Source: CAG-390 sp045541375 (GTDB lineage Bacteria; Bacillota; Clostridia; Oscillospirales; CAG-272). Taken from it: a stretch of DNA of 64,000 bases. Under the pieces are notes generated by a model, which searched no databases, had not been told where the DNA came from, and was given only the letters and a program-made list of their open reading frames with translations. Both the position numbers and the translations under genes were made by a program. Each line of letters begins with the position of its first letter. The first letter of the stretch is position 1. The stretch covers positions 124,001 through 188,000 of the forward strand of contig JAZQJB010000144.1 in the NCBI GenBank assembly GCA_045541375.1, in the 5' to 3' direction. This document shows positions 27,279 to 35,065 of this stretch, piece after piece.

Positions 27279-28337
27279 ATGGCTGATAAAGTTTTAATGA
27301 AAGGTAACGAAGCCATCGCCGAAGCGGCAATAATGGCGGGTTGCAGACACTATTTCGGATATCCAATCACCCCTCAGACTGAAATTGCCGCATATATGGC
27401 AAAAAGAATGCCCAAGATCGGCGGTACTTTCCTTCAGGCAGAAAGCGAAGTTGCTGCTATTAATATGGTAATCGGTGTTGCTTCTGCCGGAAAAAGAGTA
27501 ATGACGTCGAGCTCAAGCCCCGGAATTTCGCTTAAAGCAGAAGGTATCTCTTATCTCGCAGGCTGCGATCTTCCCGCACTTGTTATAAACGTCCAGCGTG
27601 GAGGTCCCGGACTTGGTGGCATTCAGCCTTCGCAGTCCGACTATTTCCAGGCTACTAAGGGTGGCGGGCACGGTGACTATCGTAACATCGTTCTCGCGCC
27701 TGCATCGGTTCAGGAAATGGCGACACTTACCGTTAAAGGATTTGATCTCGCTGATAAATACCGAATGGTAGCGATGATTCTCGCGGACGGTACAATGGGT
27801 CAGATGATGGAACCCGTTTCGCTTGATGTATCTGAACAGGTGACCTATGAAAAGCCTTGGGCTGTTACAGGCACCAAACTTGAGCGCAAGCATAATATTA
27901 TAAACTCGCTTTCACTCATTCCCGAAGAACTGGAAAGATTCAACATTGAAAGATACAACAAGTATAAGACGGTTGAGGAGAACGAAGTACTTGTTGAAGA
28001 ATATATGACAGAGGATGCTGATATCGTTCTTGTAGCTTACGGTATTGCTGCAAGAGTATCCAAAAACGCGATAGCAGCTGCGCGTGCCGAAGGTATCAAG
28101 GTCGGACTTGTCCGTCCTATCACCCTTTGGCCCTTCCCCAAGGCAACTCTTGAAAAGCTTTCTCACAAAGCAAAGGCATTCATATCCGTCGAGATGTCCA
28201 TGGGACAGATGATCGAGGATGTTGAACTTGCTACACGTTGCCGCAAGCCTGTTCTGCTTTGCAATCGCTCCGGCGGTATGATCCCCACACCCGAAGCAGT
28301 TCTGGCAAAAATCAAAGAAGCAGGAGGAATTGAATAA
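27279..28337 (+). CDS. vorB: 2-ketoisovalerate ferredoxin oxidoreductase, alpha subunit (VorB)
   Basis: A 352-residue alpha subunit of a 2-oxoacid:ferredoxin oxidoreductase. The enzyme links 2-oxoacid + CoA + oxidised ferredoxin with acyl-CoA + CO2 + reduced ferredoxin, reversibly. MKGNEAIAEAAIMAGC, FGYPITPQTEI, QAESEVAAI and RGGPGLGGIQPSQSDY match the group annotated as 3-methyl-2-oxobutanoate dehydrogenase subunit VorB. Preference for branched substrates is inferred from this resemblance and the adjacent aminotransferase. AAGGAGG precedes the ATG. It overlaps the next gene by one base (TAATG). Confidence 0.9.
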   Translation: MADKVLMKGNEAIAEAAIMAGCRHYFGYPITPQTEIAAYMAKRMPKIGGTFLQAESEVAAINMVIGVASAGKRVMTSSSSPGISLKAEGISYLAGCDLPALVINVQRGGPGLGGIQPSQSDYFQATKGGGHGDYRNIVLAPASVQEMATLTVKGFDLADKYRMVAMILADGTMGQMMEPVSLDVSEQVTYEKPWAVTGTKLERKHNIINSLSLIPEELERFNIERYNKYKTVEENEVLVEEYMTEDADIVLVAYGIAARVSKNAIAAARAEGIKVGLVRPITLWPFPKATLEKLSHKAKAFISVEMSMGQMIEDVELATRCRKPVLLCNRSGGMIPTPEAVLAKIKEAGGIE

Positions 28338-29080
28338 TGGTAGTTTTTGATAAGCCCCATGCTCTGACAGATGCACCCTTGCATTACTGTCCCGGCTGCA
28401 CACACGGCATTATCCATCGCCTTGTTGCAGAGGCAATAGATGAATTTGGAATCGAAGGAAAGACCATCGGTATAGCACCCGTTGGATGCTCCGTAATGGC
28501 ATATAACTACTTTGCTTGCGATATGGTTCAAGCAGCTCACGGACGTGCTCCCGCTGTTGCTACCGGCGTTAAGAGAGCAAATCCCGATAATATTGTATTT
28601 ACTTATCAAGGTGACGGCGATCTCGCTTCGATCGGTATGGCTGAAACTGTTCACGCCGCAACAAGAGGCGAGAATATCACGATCATCTTCGTAAACAATG
28701 CGATCTACGGTATGACCGGCGGTCAGATGGCTCCCACTTCCCTCCCCGGACAGGTTACCCAGACCTCTCCTTACGGACGCGACACTTCAACCGCGGGATA
28801 CCCTATCCGCGTATGTGAAATGCTTGCACAGCTCGACGGAGCTGCATATCTCGAAAGAGTTGCAGTCAACAACGTTAAGAATGTACGCAAGGCAAAAGCT
28901 GCAATCAAAAAAGCATTTGAGAATCAGATCAACGGCGTAGGCTTCTCGCTTATCGAAGTTGTATCAACTTGTCCCACAAACTGGGGACTTACACCCGAAG
29001 CAGCCCTTCAGTTTGTTGAAGAAAAAATGATTCCTTATTATCCGCTCGGCGTATACAAGGACATAACAAAGGAGGCGTGA
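28337..29080 (+). CDS. 2-oxoacid:ferredoxin oxidoreductase beta subunit (TPP-binding)
   Basis: A 247-residue beta subunit that binds thiamine pyrophosphate. The CPGCTHG cysteine motif near residue 18 and the TPP motif GDGDLASIGMAETVHA followed by NNAIYGMTGGQMAPTS are clear. With alpha it forms the decarboxylation/carboxylation site. It is translated in overlap with the alpha gene and is followed 3 nt later by the gamma gene. Length and motifs are normal. Confidence 0.93.
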   Translation: MVVFDKPHALTDAPLHYCPGCTHGIIHRLVAEAIDEFGIEGKTIGIAPVGCSVMAYNYFACDMVQAAHGRAPAVATGVKRANPDNIVFTYQGDGDLASIGMAETVHAATRGENITIIFVNNAIYGMTGGQMAPTSLPGQVTQTSPYGRDTSTAGYPIRVCEMLAQLDGAAYLERVAVNNVKNVRKAKAAIKKAFENQINGVGFSLIEVVSTCPTNWGLTPEAALQFVEEKMIPYYPLGVYKDITKEA

Positions 29081-29083
29081 CCA

Positions 29084-29620
29084 ATGAAGACCAATCAGAT
29101 TTTGATAGCCGGTTTCGGCGGTCAGGGTGTTCTCTTTACGGGAAAAATGCTTGCTTACAAAGGAATGTATGAGAGCAAAGAAGTCAGTTGGCTTCCTTCA
29201 TACGGTCCTGAGATGCGTGGCGGTACTGCTAATTGCAGCGTTATTCTCAGCGACACTCCCGTTGGTTCTCCTATTGTTTCCAACCCGGATATTCTTCTTG
29301 TAATGAATCTCCCCTCGCTTGATAAGTATGAAAATTCTGTTCCTGCAGGCGGAAAGATCTTTGTCGACTCTACCTTTATTGACCGCAAGGTTGAGAGATC
29401 AGATGTTGACGTTTACTACATTCCCGCAACAAAAATTGCATCCGATGCGGGAGTTCCCACGCTTGCCAATATGGTGCTTCTTGGTAAGGTTATCAAGGAA
29501 ACAGGAGTCATCAGCCTTGACGGTATGAAGGCAATGTTCGAAAAGATCATATCCGCAAAGCGTCAGAACCTTATTGAAACTAATCTCGCAACAATAGAAC
29601 TTGGCTATAACTTTCAGTAA
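29084..29620 (+). CDS. 2-oxoacid:ferredoxin oxidoreductase gamma subunit
   Basis: A 178-residue gamma subunit of the complex. The N-terminal nucleotide-fold motif GFGGQGVLFTGKML and the GPEMRGGTANCSVILS stretch, which lies at the CoA-binding side in this family, are intact. GGAGGCG precedes the ATG. With the delta, alpha and beta genes it completes a four-subunit enzyme. Confidence 0.93.
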   Translation: MKTNQILIAGFGGQGVLFTGKMLAYKGMYESKEVSWLPSYGPEMRGGTANCSVILSDTPVGSPIVSNPDILLVMNLPSLDKYENSVPAGGKIFVDSTFIDRKVERSDVDVYYIPATKIASDAGVPTLANMVLLGKVIKETGVISLDGMKAMFEKIISAKRQNLIETNLATIELGYNFQ

Positions 29621-29635
29621 TTCAAGAAAGGAACA

Positions 29636-30706
29636 ATGAAAATGGATATCAAAATAGAAAAGATCGCAACACCTAAGCAGAAGCCCGATGAATCCGCGCT
29701 TGGTTTTGGACAGTATTTTACCGACCATATGTTTATTATGGACTATACCCGCGCAAAGGGATGGCACGATGCGAGAATTGTTCCTTTCGGAAATCTTTCT
29801 CTGCATCCCGCATGTACGGTATTCCATTACGGAGCTGAAATCTTCGAAGGTATGAAAGCGTATAGAACTGCTGACGGATCTATTCAGCTTTTCAGACCCG
29901 AGCAGAACTTTGCAAGACTCAACTCTTCCGCAGAGCGAATGAGACTTCCCCTTGTTGACGAAGAATTTGCGCTCAAGGCGCTCACAGAGCTTATCAAGCT
30001 TGATGCGGATTGGGTTCCCCACGCTCCCGGAACTTCCCTTTATATCCGCCCCTTCCTCTTTGGCGCAGACCCCAAGCTCGGCGTTCATTCTATCGACCGT
30101 TCCGTATTTATCATAATTCTCTCACCCGTAGGCTCATACTATAAAGAAGGTATCAATCCTGTTAAGATCATGATCGAGACTGAAGACGTAAGAGCTGTAA
30201 GAGGCGGCACCGGATACACAAAGTGCGGCGGTAACTATGGTGCATCCAACAGAGCAGGCGAAAAGGCAGAGCAGGCGGGATATTCCCAGGTTCTTTGGCT
30301 TGATGGCGTAGAACGCAAATATATCGAAGAAGTTGGTGCAATGAACGTAATGTTCAAGATCGGTGATGAGATCGTAACACCCGCACTTACAGGTTCGATT
30401 CTTCCCGGTATCACAAGAAACTCCATTCTTCAGATTCTTCGCGATGAGGGTGCAAAGGTCTCGGAAAGACTTCTTTCTATCGATGAGCTCATTGAAGCAC
30501 TTGAAAAGGGCGAGCTCAAAGAAGGTTGGGGATGCGGCACAGCGGCTGTTGTTTCGCCAATTGGTCAGCTTTATTACAACGGTAAGACTTACACAATTAA
30601 TAACGGCAATATCGGTGAGACCACTCAGAAGCTTTACGATACTCTGACAGGCATCCAGTGGGGACGTATTGCAGATACCCGTGGATGGGTATATCCGATC
30701 AAATAA
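29636..30706 (+). CDS. ilvE: Branched-chain amino acid aminotransferase
   Basis: IlvE moves amino groups between glutamate and the 2-oxoacids of valine, leucine and isoleucine, using PLP (fold type IV). The 356-residue product has FHYGAEIFEGMKAYR, the cofactor-lysine region GYTKCGGNYGAS, EVGAMNVMF and GILPGITRNSIL in the correct order. A second ATG at 29642 is an equally good start, since AAAGG lies 4 or 10 nt away. It is the last gene of the T-box operon, and it supplies the step that turns the oxidoreductase product into an amino acid. Confidence 0.95.
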   Translation: MKMDIKIEKIATPKQKPDESALGFGQYFTDHMFIMDYTRAKGWHDARIVPFGNLSLHPACTVFHYGAEIFEGMKAYRTADGSIQLFRPEQNFARLNSSAERMRLPLVDEEFALKALTELIKLDADWVPHAPGTSLYIRPFLFGADPKLGVHSIDRSVFIIILSPVGSYYKEGINPVKIMIETEDVRAVRGGTGYTKCGGNYGASNRAGEKAEQAGYSQVLWLDGVERKYIEEVGAMNVMFKIGDEIVTPALTGSILPGITRNSILQILRDEGAKVSERLLSIDELIEALEKGELKEGWGCGTAAVVSPIGQLYYNGKTYTINNGNIGETTQKLYDTLTGIQWGRIADTRGWVYPIK

Positions 30707-30723
30707 CAAATGTATAAAATTTC

Positions 30724-30750
30724 AGGCTGTCACATTTGTGGCAGCCTTTG
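30724..30750 (+). terminator. Possible terminator after ilvE
   Basis: AGGCTGTCACA (30724-30734) pairs with TGTGGCAGCCT (30737-30747) with one G-T wobble. The following T run is short, so the call is moderate. Confidence 0.5.
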
Positions 30751-30753
30751 CTA

Positions 30754-30782
30754 TTGCAATTTTGCAATTTGTATGATATAAT
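30754..30782 (+). promoter_or_regulatory. Sigma-A promoter for the GNAT-sulfatase pair
   Basis: TTGCAA (30754-30759), 17-bp spacer, TATAAT (30777-30782), about 27 nt before the GNAT start. Confidence 0.72.
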
Positions 30783-30809
30783 AATATTATTACGTTTATG
30801 GAGCATAAA

Positions 30810-31304
30810 ATGATTATCCGAAAAGCAGGCTTAACCGATTTGGAAGAAATTCGTCTGATATATCAAAGCGCAAGAAAGTTTATGAGTGATAACGGCAACC
30901 CAAACCAATGGGGCAATGTCAATCCACCGCTCGAACGAACTAAAGATGACATTAAAGAAAACAACTTGTATGTTGTTGAAGATGATAATAACATATTAGC
31001 TGTATTTTATTACAGATTCGGTGACGACCCTACATACAAAATAATATATGATGGAAGCTGGCTCAACGATTCTGCATATGGCGTCATCCACAGAATAGCT
31101 GTTTCCGACAAAGCTCGCGGAAAAGGTATCGCCGGTTTATGTTTCGATTTTGCATACAGCAAATGCAAAAACTTGAAAATTGATACTCACAGAGATAACA
31201 TTCCTATGCAGCGAGCACTTGCCAAACACGGATTCATCCAATGCGGAATAATCCATCTTGCCAACGGCGACGAAAGAATTGCTTTTCAAAAATCGGAGGA
31301 CTAA
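30810..31304 (+). CDS. GNAT-family N-acetyltransferase
   Basis: A 164-residue acetyltransferase of the GNAT fold. The acetyl-CoA loop appears as VSDKARGKGIAG and the C-terminal strand as KHGFIQCGII. The substrate is unknown. ATG 30810 is favoured because GGAG lies six bases upstream; an ATG at 30798 overlaps that site. It ends 1 nt before the sulfatase start, and the sulfatase ribosome site lies inside its last codons. Confidence 0.85.
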   Translation: MIIRKAGLTDLEEIRLIYQSARKFMSDNGNPNQWGNVNPPLERTKDDIKENNLYVVEDDNNILAVFYYRFGDDPTYKIIYDGSWLNDSAYGVIHRIAVSDKARGKGIAGLCFDFAYSKCKNLKIDTHRDNIPMQRALAKHGFIQCGIIHLANGDERIAFQKSED

Positions 31305-31305
31305 A

Positions 31306-32793
31306 ATGAGTAATAAGAGACCCAATGTAGTATTTATACTTACAGATGACCAAAGATTCGACACTATTCACGCGCTTGGGAACAATGAGATCAGCACCCC
31401 CAATCTCGACCGACTTGTAAGCCGCGGTGCAACATTTACTCATGCCTACATTCCCGGTGGAACGGCCTCAGCAGTATGTATGCCAAGTCGCGCAATGATA
31501 AACTCCTCGCGCACGCTGTTTAATCTAGTTCAAAACGGAAAAGAGATTCCCGAGTACGATACTACTATGTGTCAGTCGTTCCGTAAAGCAGGATACAGCT
31601 GCCACGGCATCGGGAAATGGCACAATGGAACCGAAAGCTACACGAGATCATTCTCGAGCGGTGACGACATCTTCTTCGGCGGTATGTGGGATCATTGGAA
31701 CGTACCTGTTTGCGATTACAGAGCAGATGGCAACTATGACTGCGAAATCCCATTTGTTCCGAATTTTTCCGGTAATCAGATTCCCGTTCATGTACTTGCA
31801 GACAAGATACATGCCGGAGTTCATTCCACTGAGCTCTTCTCTGCCGATGCTATCAGTTTTATAAATAATTATAATGAGGATAACCCGTTTTTCCTCTATC
31901 TCTCATATCTCGCACCGCATGACCCTCGTACAATGCCCGAGAAATACCGTACAATGTACAAAGCCGAAGACATTACTCTTCCCCGCAACTTTATGGAAAT
32001 GCCCGCATTCAGCTTTGGTTGGGCTGACAGAGGACGTGATGAGGCGGTAGCTTCTTTCCCGAGAGATCCAAATGAGATCAAGCAGCACATTGCAGATTAC
32101 TATGCTATGATCAGCCATATCGACGATAACGTTGGAAAAATCATTGATGCGCTTGAAAGCAAGGAGATTCTCGATGATACTATAATAGTATTCTGCGGTG
32201 ATAACGGTCTTGCAATCGGACAACACGGACTTATGGGTAAGCAAAACGTATACGAACACAGCGTACACATTCCGCTTCTTATCAGCGGTCCCGGCATTCC
32301 TACGGGAGTAAAGCTTGACAAATACGTTTATCTGCTCGATGTTTACCCCACTCTCTGTGATCTCTGTGGCGTCGAAATTCCCGCTTCAGTCGAGGGAAAG
32401 AGCTTCGTGAAGATGTTCTCGAATTCCGAGTTTGAAACGCGCAGCGACCTTTATTTCGCCTTCCAGGCACGTATCAGAGGTATCACTGACGGAAAGTACA
32501 AGCTTATTGAATACCGCACCGACAGATTAAAGCTGACACAGCTTTTCGACCTCGAAAAAGATCCTTACGAAAGATATAATTTCTATGATTTCAACGGATA
32601 TGACGAGATCGTTGAGCGATTGAGAAATCGTATGAAGGAATATCGCATTGAGTGGAATGAGGACTCACACATTTACGGCAGACAGTTCTGGGAACAGTAT
32701 GAAAAGTATGAAGCTGCCGAGGTACACGGTGTTGATAAGCCCAAAGGAGTTTCGATGATCAACCAGACCAAGGAATGGTCTAAATCAAAATAA
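31306..32793 (+). CDS. Type I sulfatase (Cys-type, S1 family)
   Basis: A 495-residue alkaline-phosphatase-fold sulfatase. The N-terminal metal motif ILTDDQR is present. The formylglycine signature is C58-M-P-S-R62 (CxPxR), the cysteine type, which anaerobes mature with a radical-SAM enzyme (anSME); no such gene is in the window. Metal residues near VFCGDNGLAIGQHG are typical. No signal peptide is seen, so it is probably cytoplasmic and acts on imported sulfated sugars such as host-glycan fragments (inference). Start MSNKRPNVVF with GGAGG upstream. Confidence 0.9.
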   Translation: MSNKRPNVVFILTDDQRFDTIHALGNNEISTPNLDRLVSRGATFTHAYIPGGTASAVCMPSRAMINSSRTLFNLVQNGKEIPEYDTTMCQSFRKAGYSCHGIGKWHNGTESYTRSFSSGDDIFFGGMWDHWNVPVCDYRADGNYDCEIPFVPNFSGNQIPVHVLADKIHAGVHSTELFSADAISFINNYNEDNPFFLYLSYLAPHDPRTMPEKYRTMYKAEDITLPRNFMEMPAFSFGWADRGRDEAVASFPRDPNEIKQHIADYYAMISHIDDNVGKIIDALESKEILDDTIIVFCGDNGLAIGQHGLMGKQNVYEHSVHIPLLISGPGIPTGVKLDKYVYLLDVYPTLCDLCGVEIPASVEGKSFVKMFSNSEFETRSDLYFAFQARIRGITDGKYKLIEYRTDRLKLTQLFDLEKDPYERYNFYDFNGYDEIVERLRNRMKEYRIEWNEDSHIYGRQFWEQYEKYEAAEVHGVDKPKGVSMINQTKEWSKSK

Positions 32794-32802
32794 TATAGAA
32801 TT

Positions 32803-32828
32803 AACCGCGACCGGATTCGGCCGCGGTT
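32803..32828. terminator. Hairpin between convergent genes
   Basis: AACCGCG (32803-32809) pairs with CGCGGTT (32822-32828) between the sulfatase stop and the convergent DUF2500 stop. No long T run follows, so it may be a weak shared terminator. Confidence 0.45.
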
Positions 32829-32833
32829 TGTTA

Positions 32834-33169
32834 TTAATATTGTCTTTCAAATGAAATATATCTTGTGCCTTGGAATGTGAGCTTTCCGATATCGCCCTCT
32901 ACAAGCAAACCAAATTCGTGACTTGGAATACGCAGTTCCATTCTATCACCGCTTTCAAATTGAAAGGTAACATAGTAGGAATAAGAGCGATGCGAATGAC
33001 CGTTGCTCGACCTGTGACGATGCATTTGGTCACGCTTTGCGACAATAGTTGCATCAACGGTAAGGCGCGGTGAACTTTCGTTACTGATCCATTCACCTAT
33101 CATACGGACAAACGTTATAATAAATACGCTTATCACAAGAAAGAACATAATGAAAAATATGGCTTCCAC
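32834..33169 (-). CDS. DUF2500-family small membrane protein
   Basis: A 111-residue protein with one N-terminal membrane helix (about 3-24), then a beta-rich domain with TVDATIVAKRDQ, a His/Ser/Arg-rich turn (MHRHRSSNGHSHRS) and YYVTFQFESGDRMEL, as in DUF2500. The function is unknown. The start is probably GTG 33169, with no good ribosome site, so coupling to the upstream ABC gene 6 nt away is likely; ATG 33148 would cut the membrane helix. Confidence 0.7.
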   Translation of the reverse strand: MEAIFFIMFFLVISVFIITFVRMIGEWISNESSPRLTVDATIVAKRDQMHRHRSSNGHSHRSYSYYVTFQFESGDRMELRIPSHEFGLLVEGDIGKLTFQGTRYISFERQY

Positions 33170-33175
33170 TATTCT

Positions 33176-35065
33176 TTACGCTTTCTGCTCTTGAAGAGAC
33201 TTTTCATACTGAAGCATATATAGCTTATGATAACGACCTCTCTGCTGCAACAGTTCATTATGGGTTCCCTGCTCCATAATTTTACCGTGAGAAAGCAGAA
33301 TAATGTTATCAGCATGCTGAATTGTTGAGAGCCTATGTGCAACAACAAGCATTGTTCCTATTTTCATCATTCTCGTGAGAGAATCCTGAATGAGGATTTC
33401 GGTTTCTGTATCAATGTTTGCAGTCGCTTCATCAAGAATCATTACAGATGGCTTATGAAGAATTGTTCTCGCAAATGACAAAAGCTGACGCTGTCCTGCC
33501 GAGAAGTTATTTCCTCTTTCGCGAACTTCTTCATCAAGTCCGTTTTCAAGCTTGTTGATAAAAGTATCTGCGTTGACGTATTTACAAGCATCAATAATCT
33601 GCTGTTCTTCAACGTTATCCATTCTCAAAACGATATTACTTCTGATCGTTCCCGAGAACAGGAATACATCCTGAAGCATCTGTCCAAAATGACGGCGAAG
33701 CGAGGAAATCTTAATCTTTTTGATATTGATACCGTCAATAAGGATCTCGCCTTTTTGAATATCATAATTTCGGCAGATGAGCGAAAGAATTGTTGTCTTG
33801 CCCGAGCCGGTAGAACCGACAAAAGCAACGGTCTGGCCGGCTTCAACCTTGAAGCTTACGCCCTGCAGCACCCATTCACCGGGATTGTAAGCGAACCAAA
33901 CATCGCGGAACTCGATCTCGCCACGGACAGTTTCAAGCTCAATTGCATCGGGCTCATCAACAACTATCGGTTCCATATCGAGAATCGAAAAGATCTTCTC
34001 CGCGGAAGCAAATGCAGACTGTAAAGCATTGAACTGTTCCGCAAGGCTTTGAATAGGGTTGAAGAACTTCGAGATATACATATAAAACGTTACAAGTGTT
34101 TCAACCGCAATAACCTGTCCGAGGAAACTCGTTCCCTGTATATAGCCCTTACCGCCGAGATAGAACAGGCAAAGTACCGAGGATATATACAGAACGTAAA
34201 CCATCGGTCTGAAGATACCAAAAACGAACATCTGCTTGGATTTTGCGTTTCCAAGCTTCTTGCTTCGAGTGACAAAATCCTTCATCTTTCGTTCTTCTCG
34301 GTTAAAGATCTGAGTGATCTTCATACCCGAAAGATTTTCAGAAAGATAAGTATTGATGTCGGTTGTTCCGTCCTTTACTTCTCTGTATGCTTTTCTTGAG
34401 AACTTACGGAATATAACAGTAAACAGGACAACAAAAGGTACAAAGCAAAGAACCATAAGCGTGAGCTGCACATTAATGCAAAGCATTGCAATAAATATAC
34501 CTATAACAACAAAGGCATTCTTAATGAGATTAACCAAGATGTTAGTAAACATCATCGAAATTGCGTTTGTATCGTTGGTCACTCTGGTTACAAGCTTACC
34601 AACGGGTATGTGATGCAGCTGCTCATGAGAAAGGGACTCAATGTGAGTAAACACCTTTTGACGCAGAGCAGAAAGAATCTTTTGTCCGATCTTTTGCAAT
34701 ATGATCGCCTGAAAATAAGTACATGAAACCGATACAATCAAAATACCGACGTAAGCCGCAACATAGGTATACAAGCTGCTCAGTTCAAAATCTTCAGCAA
34801 CCATACCCGTGATGTTGCCTATGATGATTGGAGAAATAATGTCATACGCGATCGTGAGCGCCATTATAAACAGCACGACAATAAACGAACCAATATGGGG
34901 CTTGGCATAGATCAGAAGTCTTTTGACAATATCGCCATCCTTCATATTTCTATCGAAGCCAATTGCCTCGTTTTTGTTTTTCATCATTGCATAAGCAATA
35001 ATAAACAATACGGAAATTAGCAGAATAAAACCCGCAACGACAAGGATAGGAAAGTATTCGTACAT
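33176..35065 (-). CDS. ABC exporter half-transporter, consensus-ATPase partner
   Basis: A 629-residue half-transporter: an extra N-terminal hydrophobic helix, a six-helix exporter domain (about 45-340) and an ATPase domain with Walker A GSTGSGKTT, Walker B VMILDEATANID and the switch histidine VVAHRLST. The catalytic Glu is present in Walker B, but the signature reads FSAGQ instead of LSGGQ. It pairs with the next gene upstream as a heterodimer of the BmrCD/TM287-288 kind. Its ATG overlaps the partner's stop by one base (TAATG). The substrate is unknown. Confidence 0.9.
   Translation of the reverse strand: MYEYFPILVVAGFILLISVLFIIAYAMMKNKNEAIGFDRNMKDGDIVKRLLIYAKPHIGSFIVVLFIMALTIAYDIISPIIIGNITGMVAEDFELSSLYTYVAAYVGILIVSVSCTYFQAIILQKIGQKILSALRQKVFTHIESLSHEQLHHIPVGKLVTRVTNDTNAISMMFTNILVNLIKNAFVVIGIFIAMLCINVQLTLMVLCFVPFVVLFTVIFRKFSRKAYREVKDGTTDINTYLSENLSGMKITQIFNREERKMKDFVTRSKKLGNAKSKQMFVFGIFRPMVYVLYISSVLCLFYLGGKGYIQGTSFLGQVIAVETLVTFYMYISKFFNPIQSLAEQFNALQSAFASAEKIFSILDMEPIVVDEPDAIELETVRGEIEFRDVWFAYNPGEWVLQGVSFKVEAGQTVAFVGSTGSGKTTILSLICRNYDIQKGEILIDGINIKKIKISSLRRHFGQMLQDVFLFSGTIRSNIVLRMDNVEEQQIIDACKYVNADTFINKLENGLDEEVRERGNNFSAGQRQLLSFARTILHKPSVMILDEATANIDTETEILIQDSLTRMMKIGTMLVVAHRLSTIQHADNIILLSHGKIMEQGTHNELLQQRGRYHKLYMLQYEKSLQEQKA

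Noticed and set aside
30777..30782. Promoter using TTGCAA at 30763 as the -35 box
   Set aside because: The spacer would be too short (9 bp); the TTGCAA at 30754 gives the normal 17 bp.
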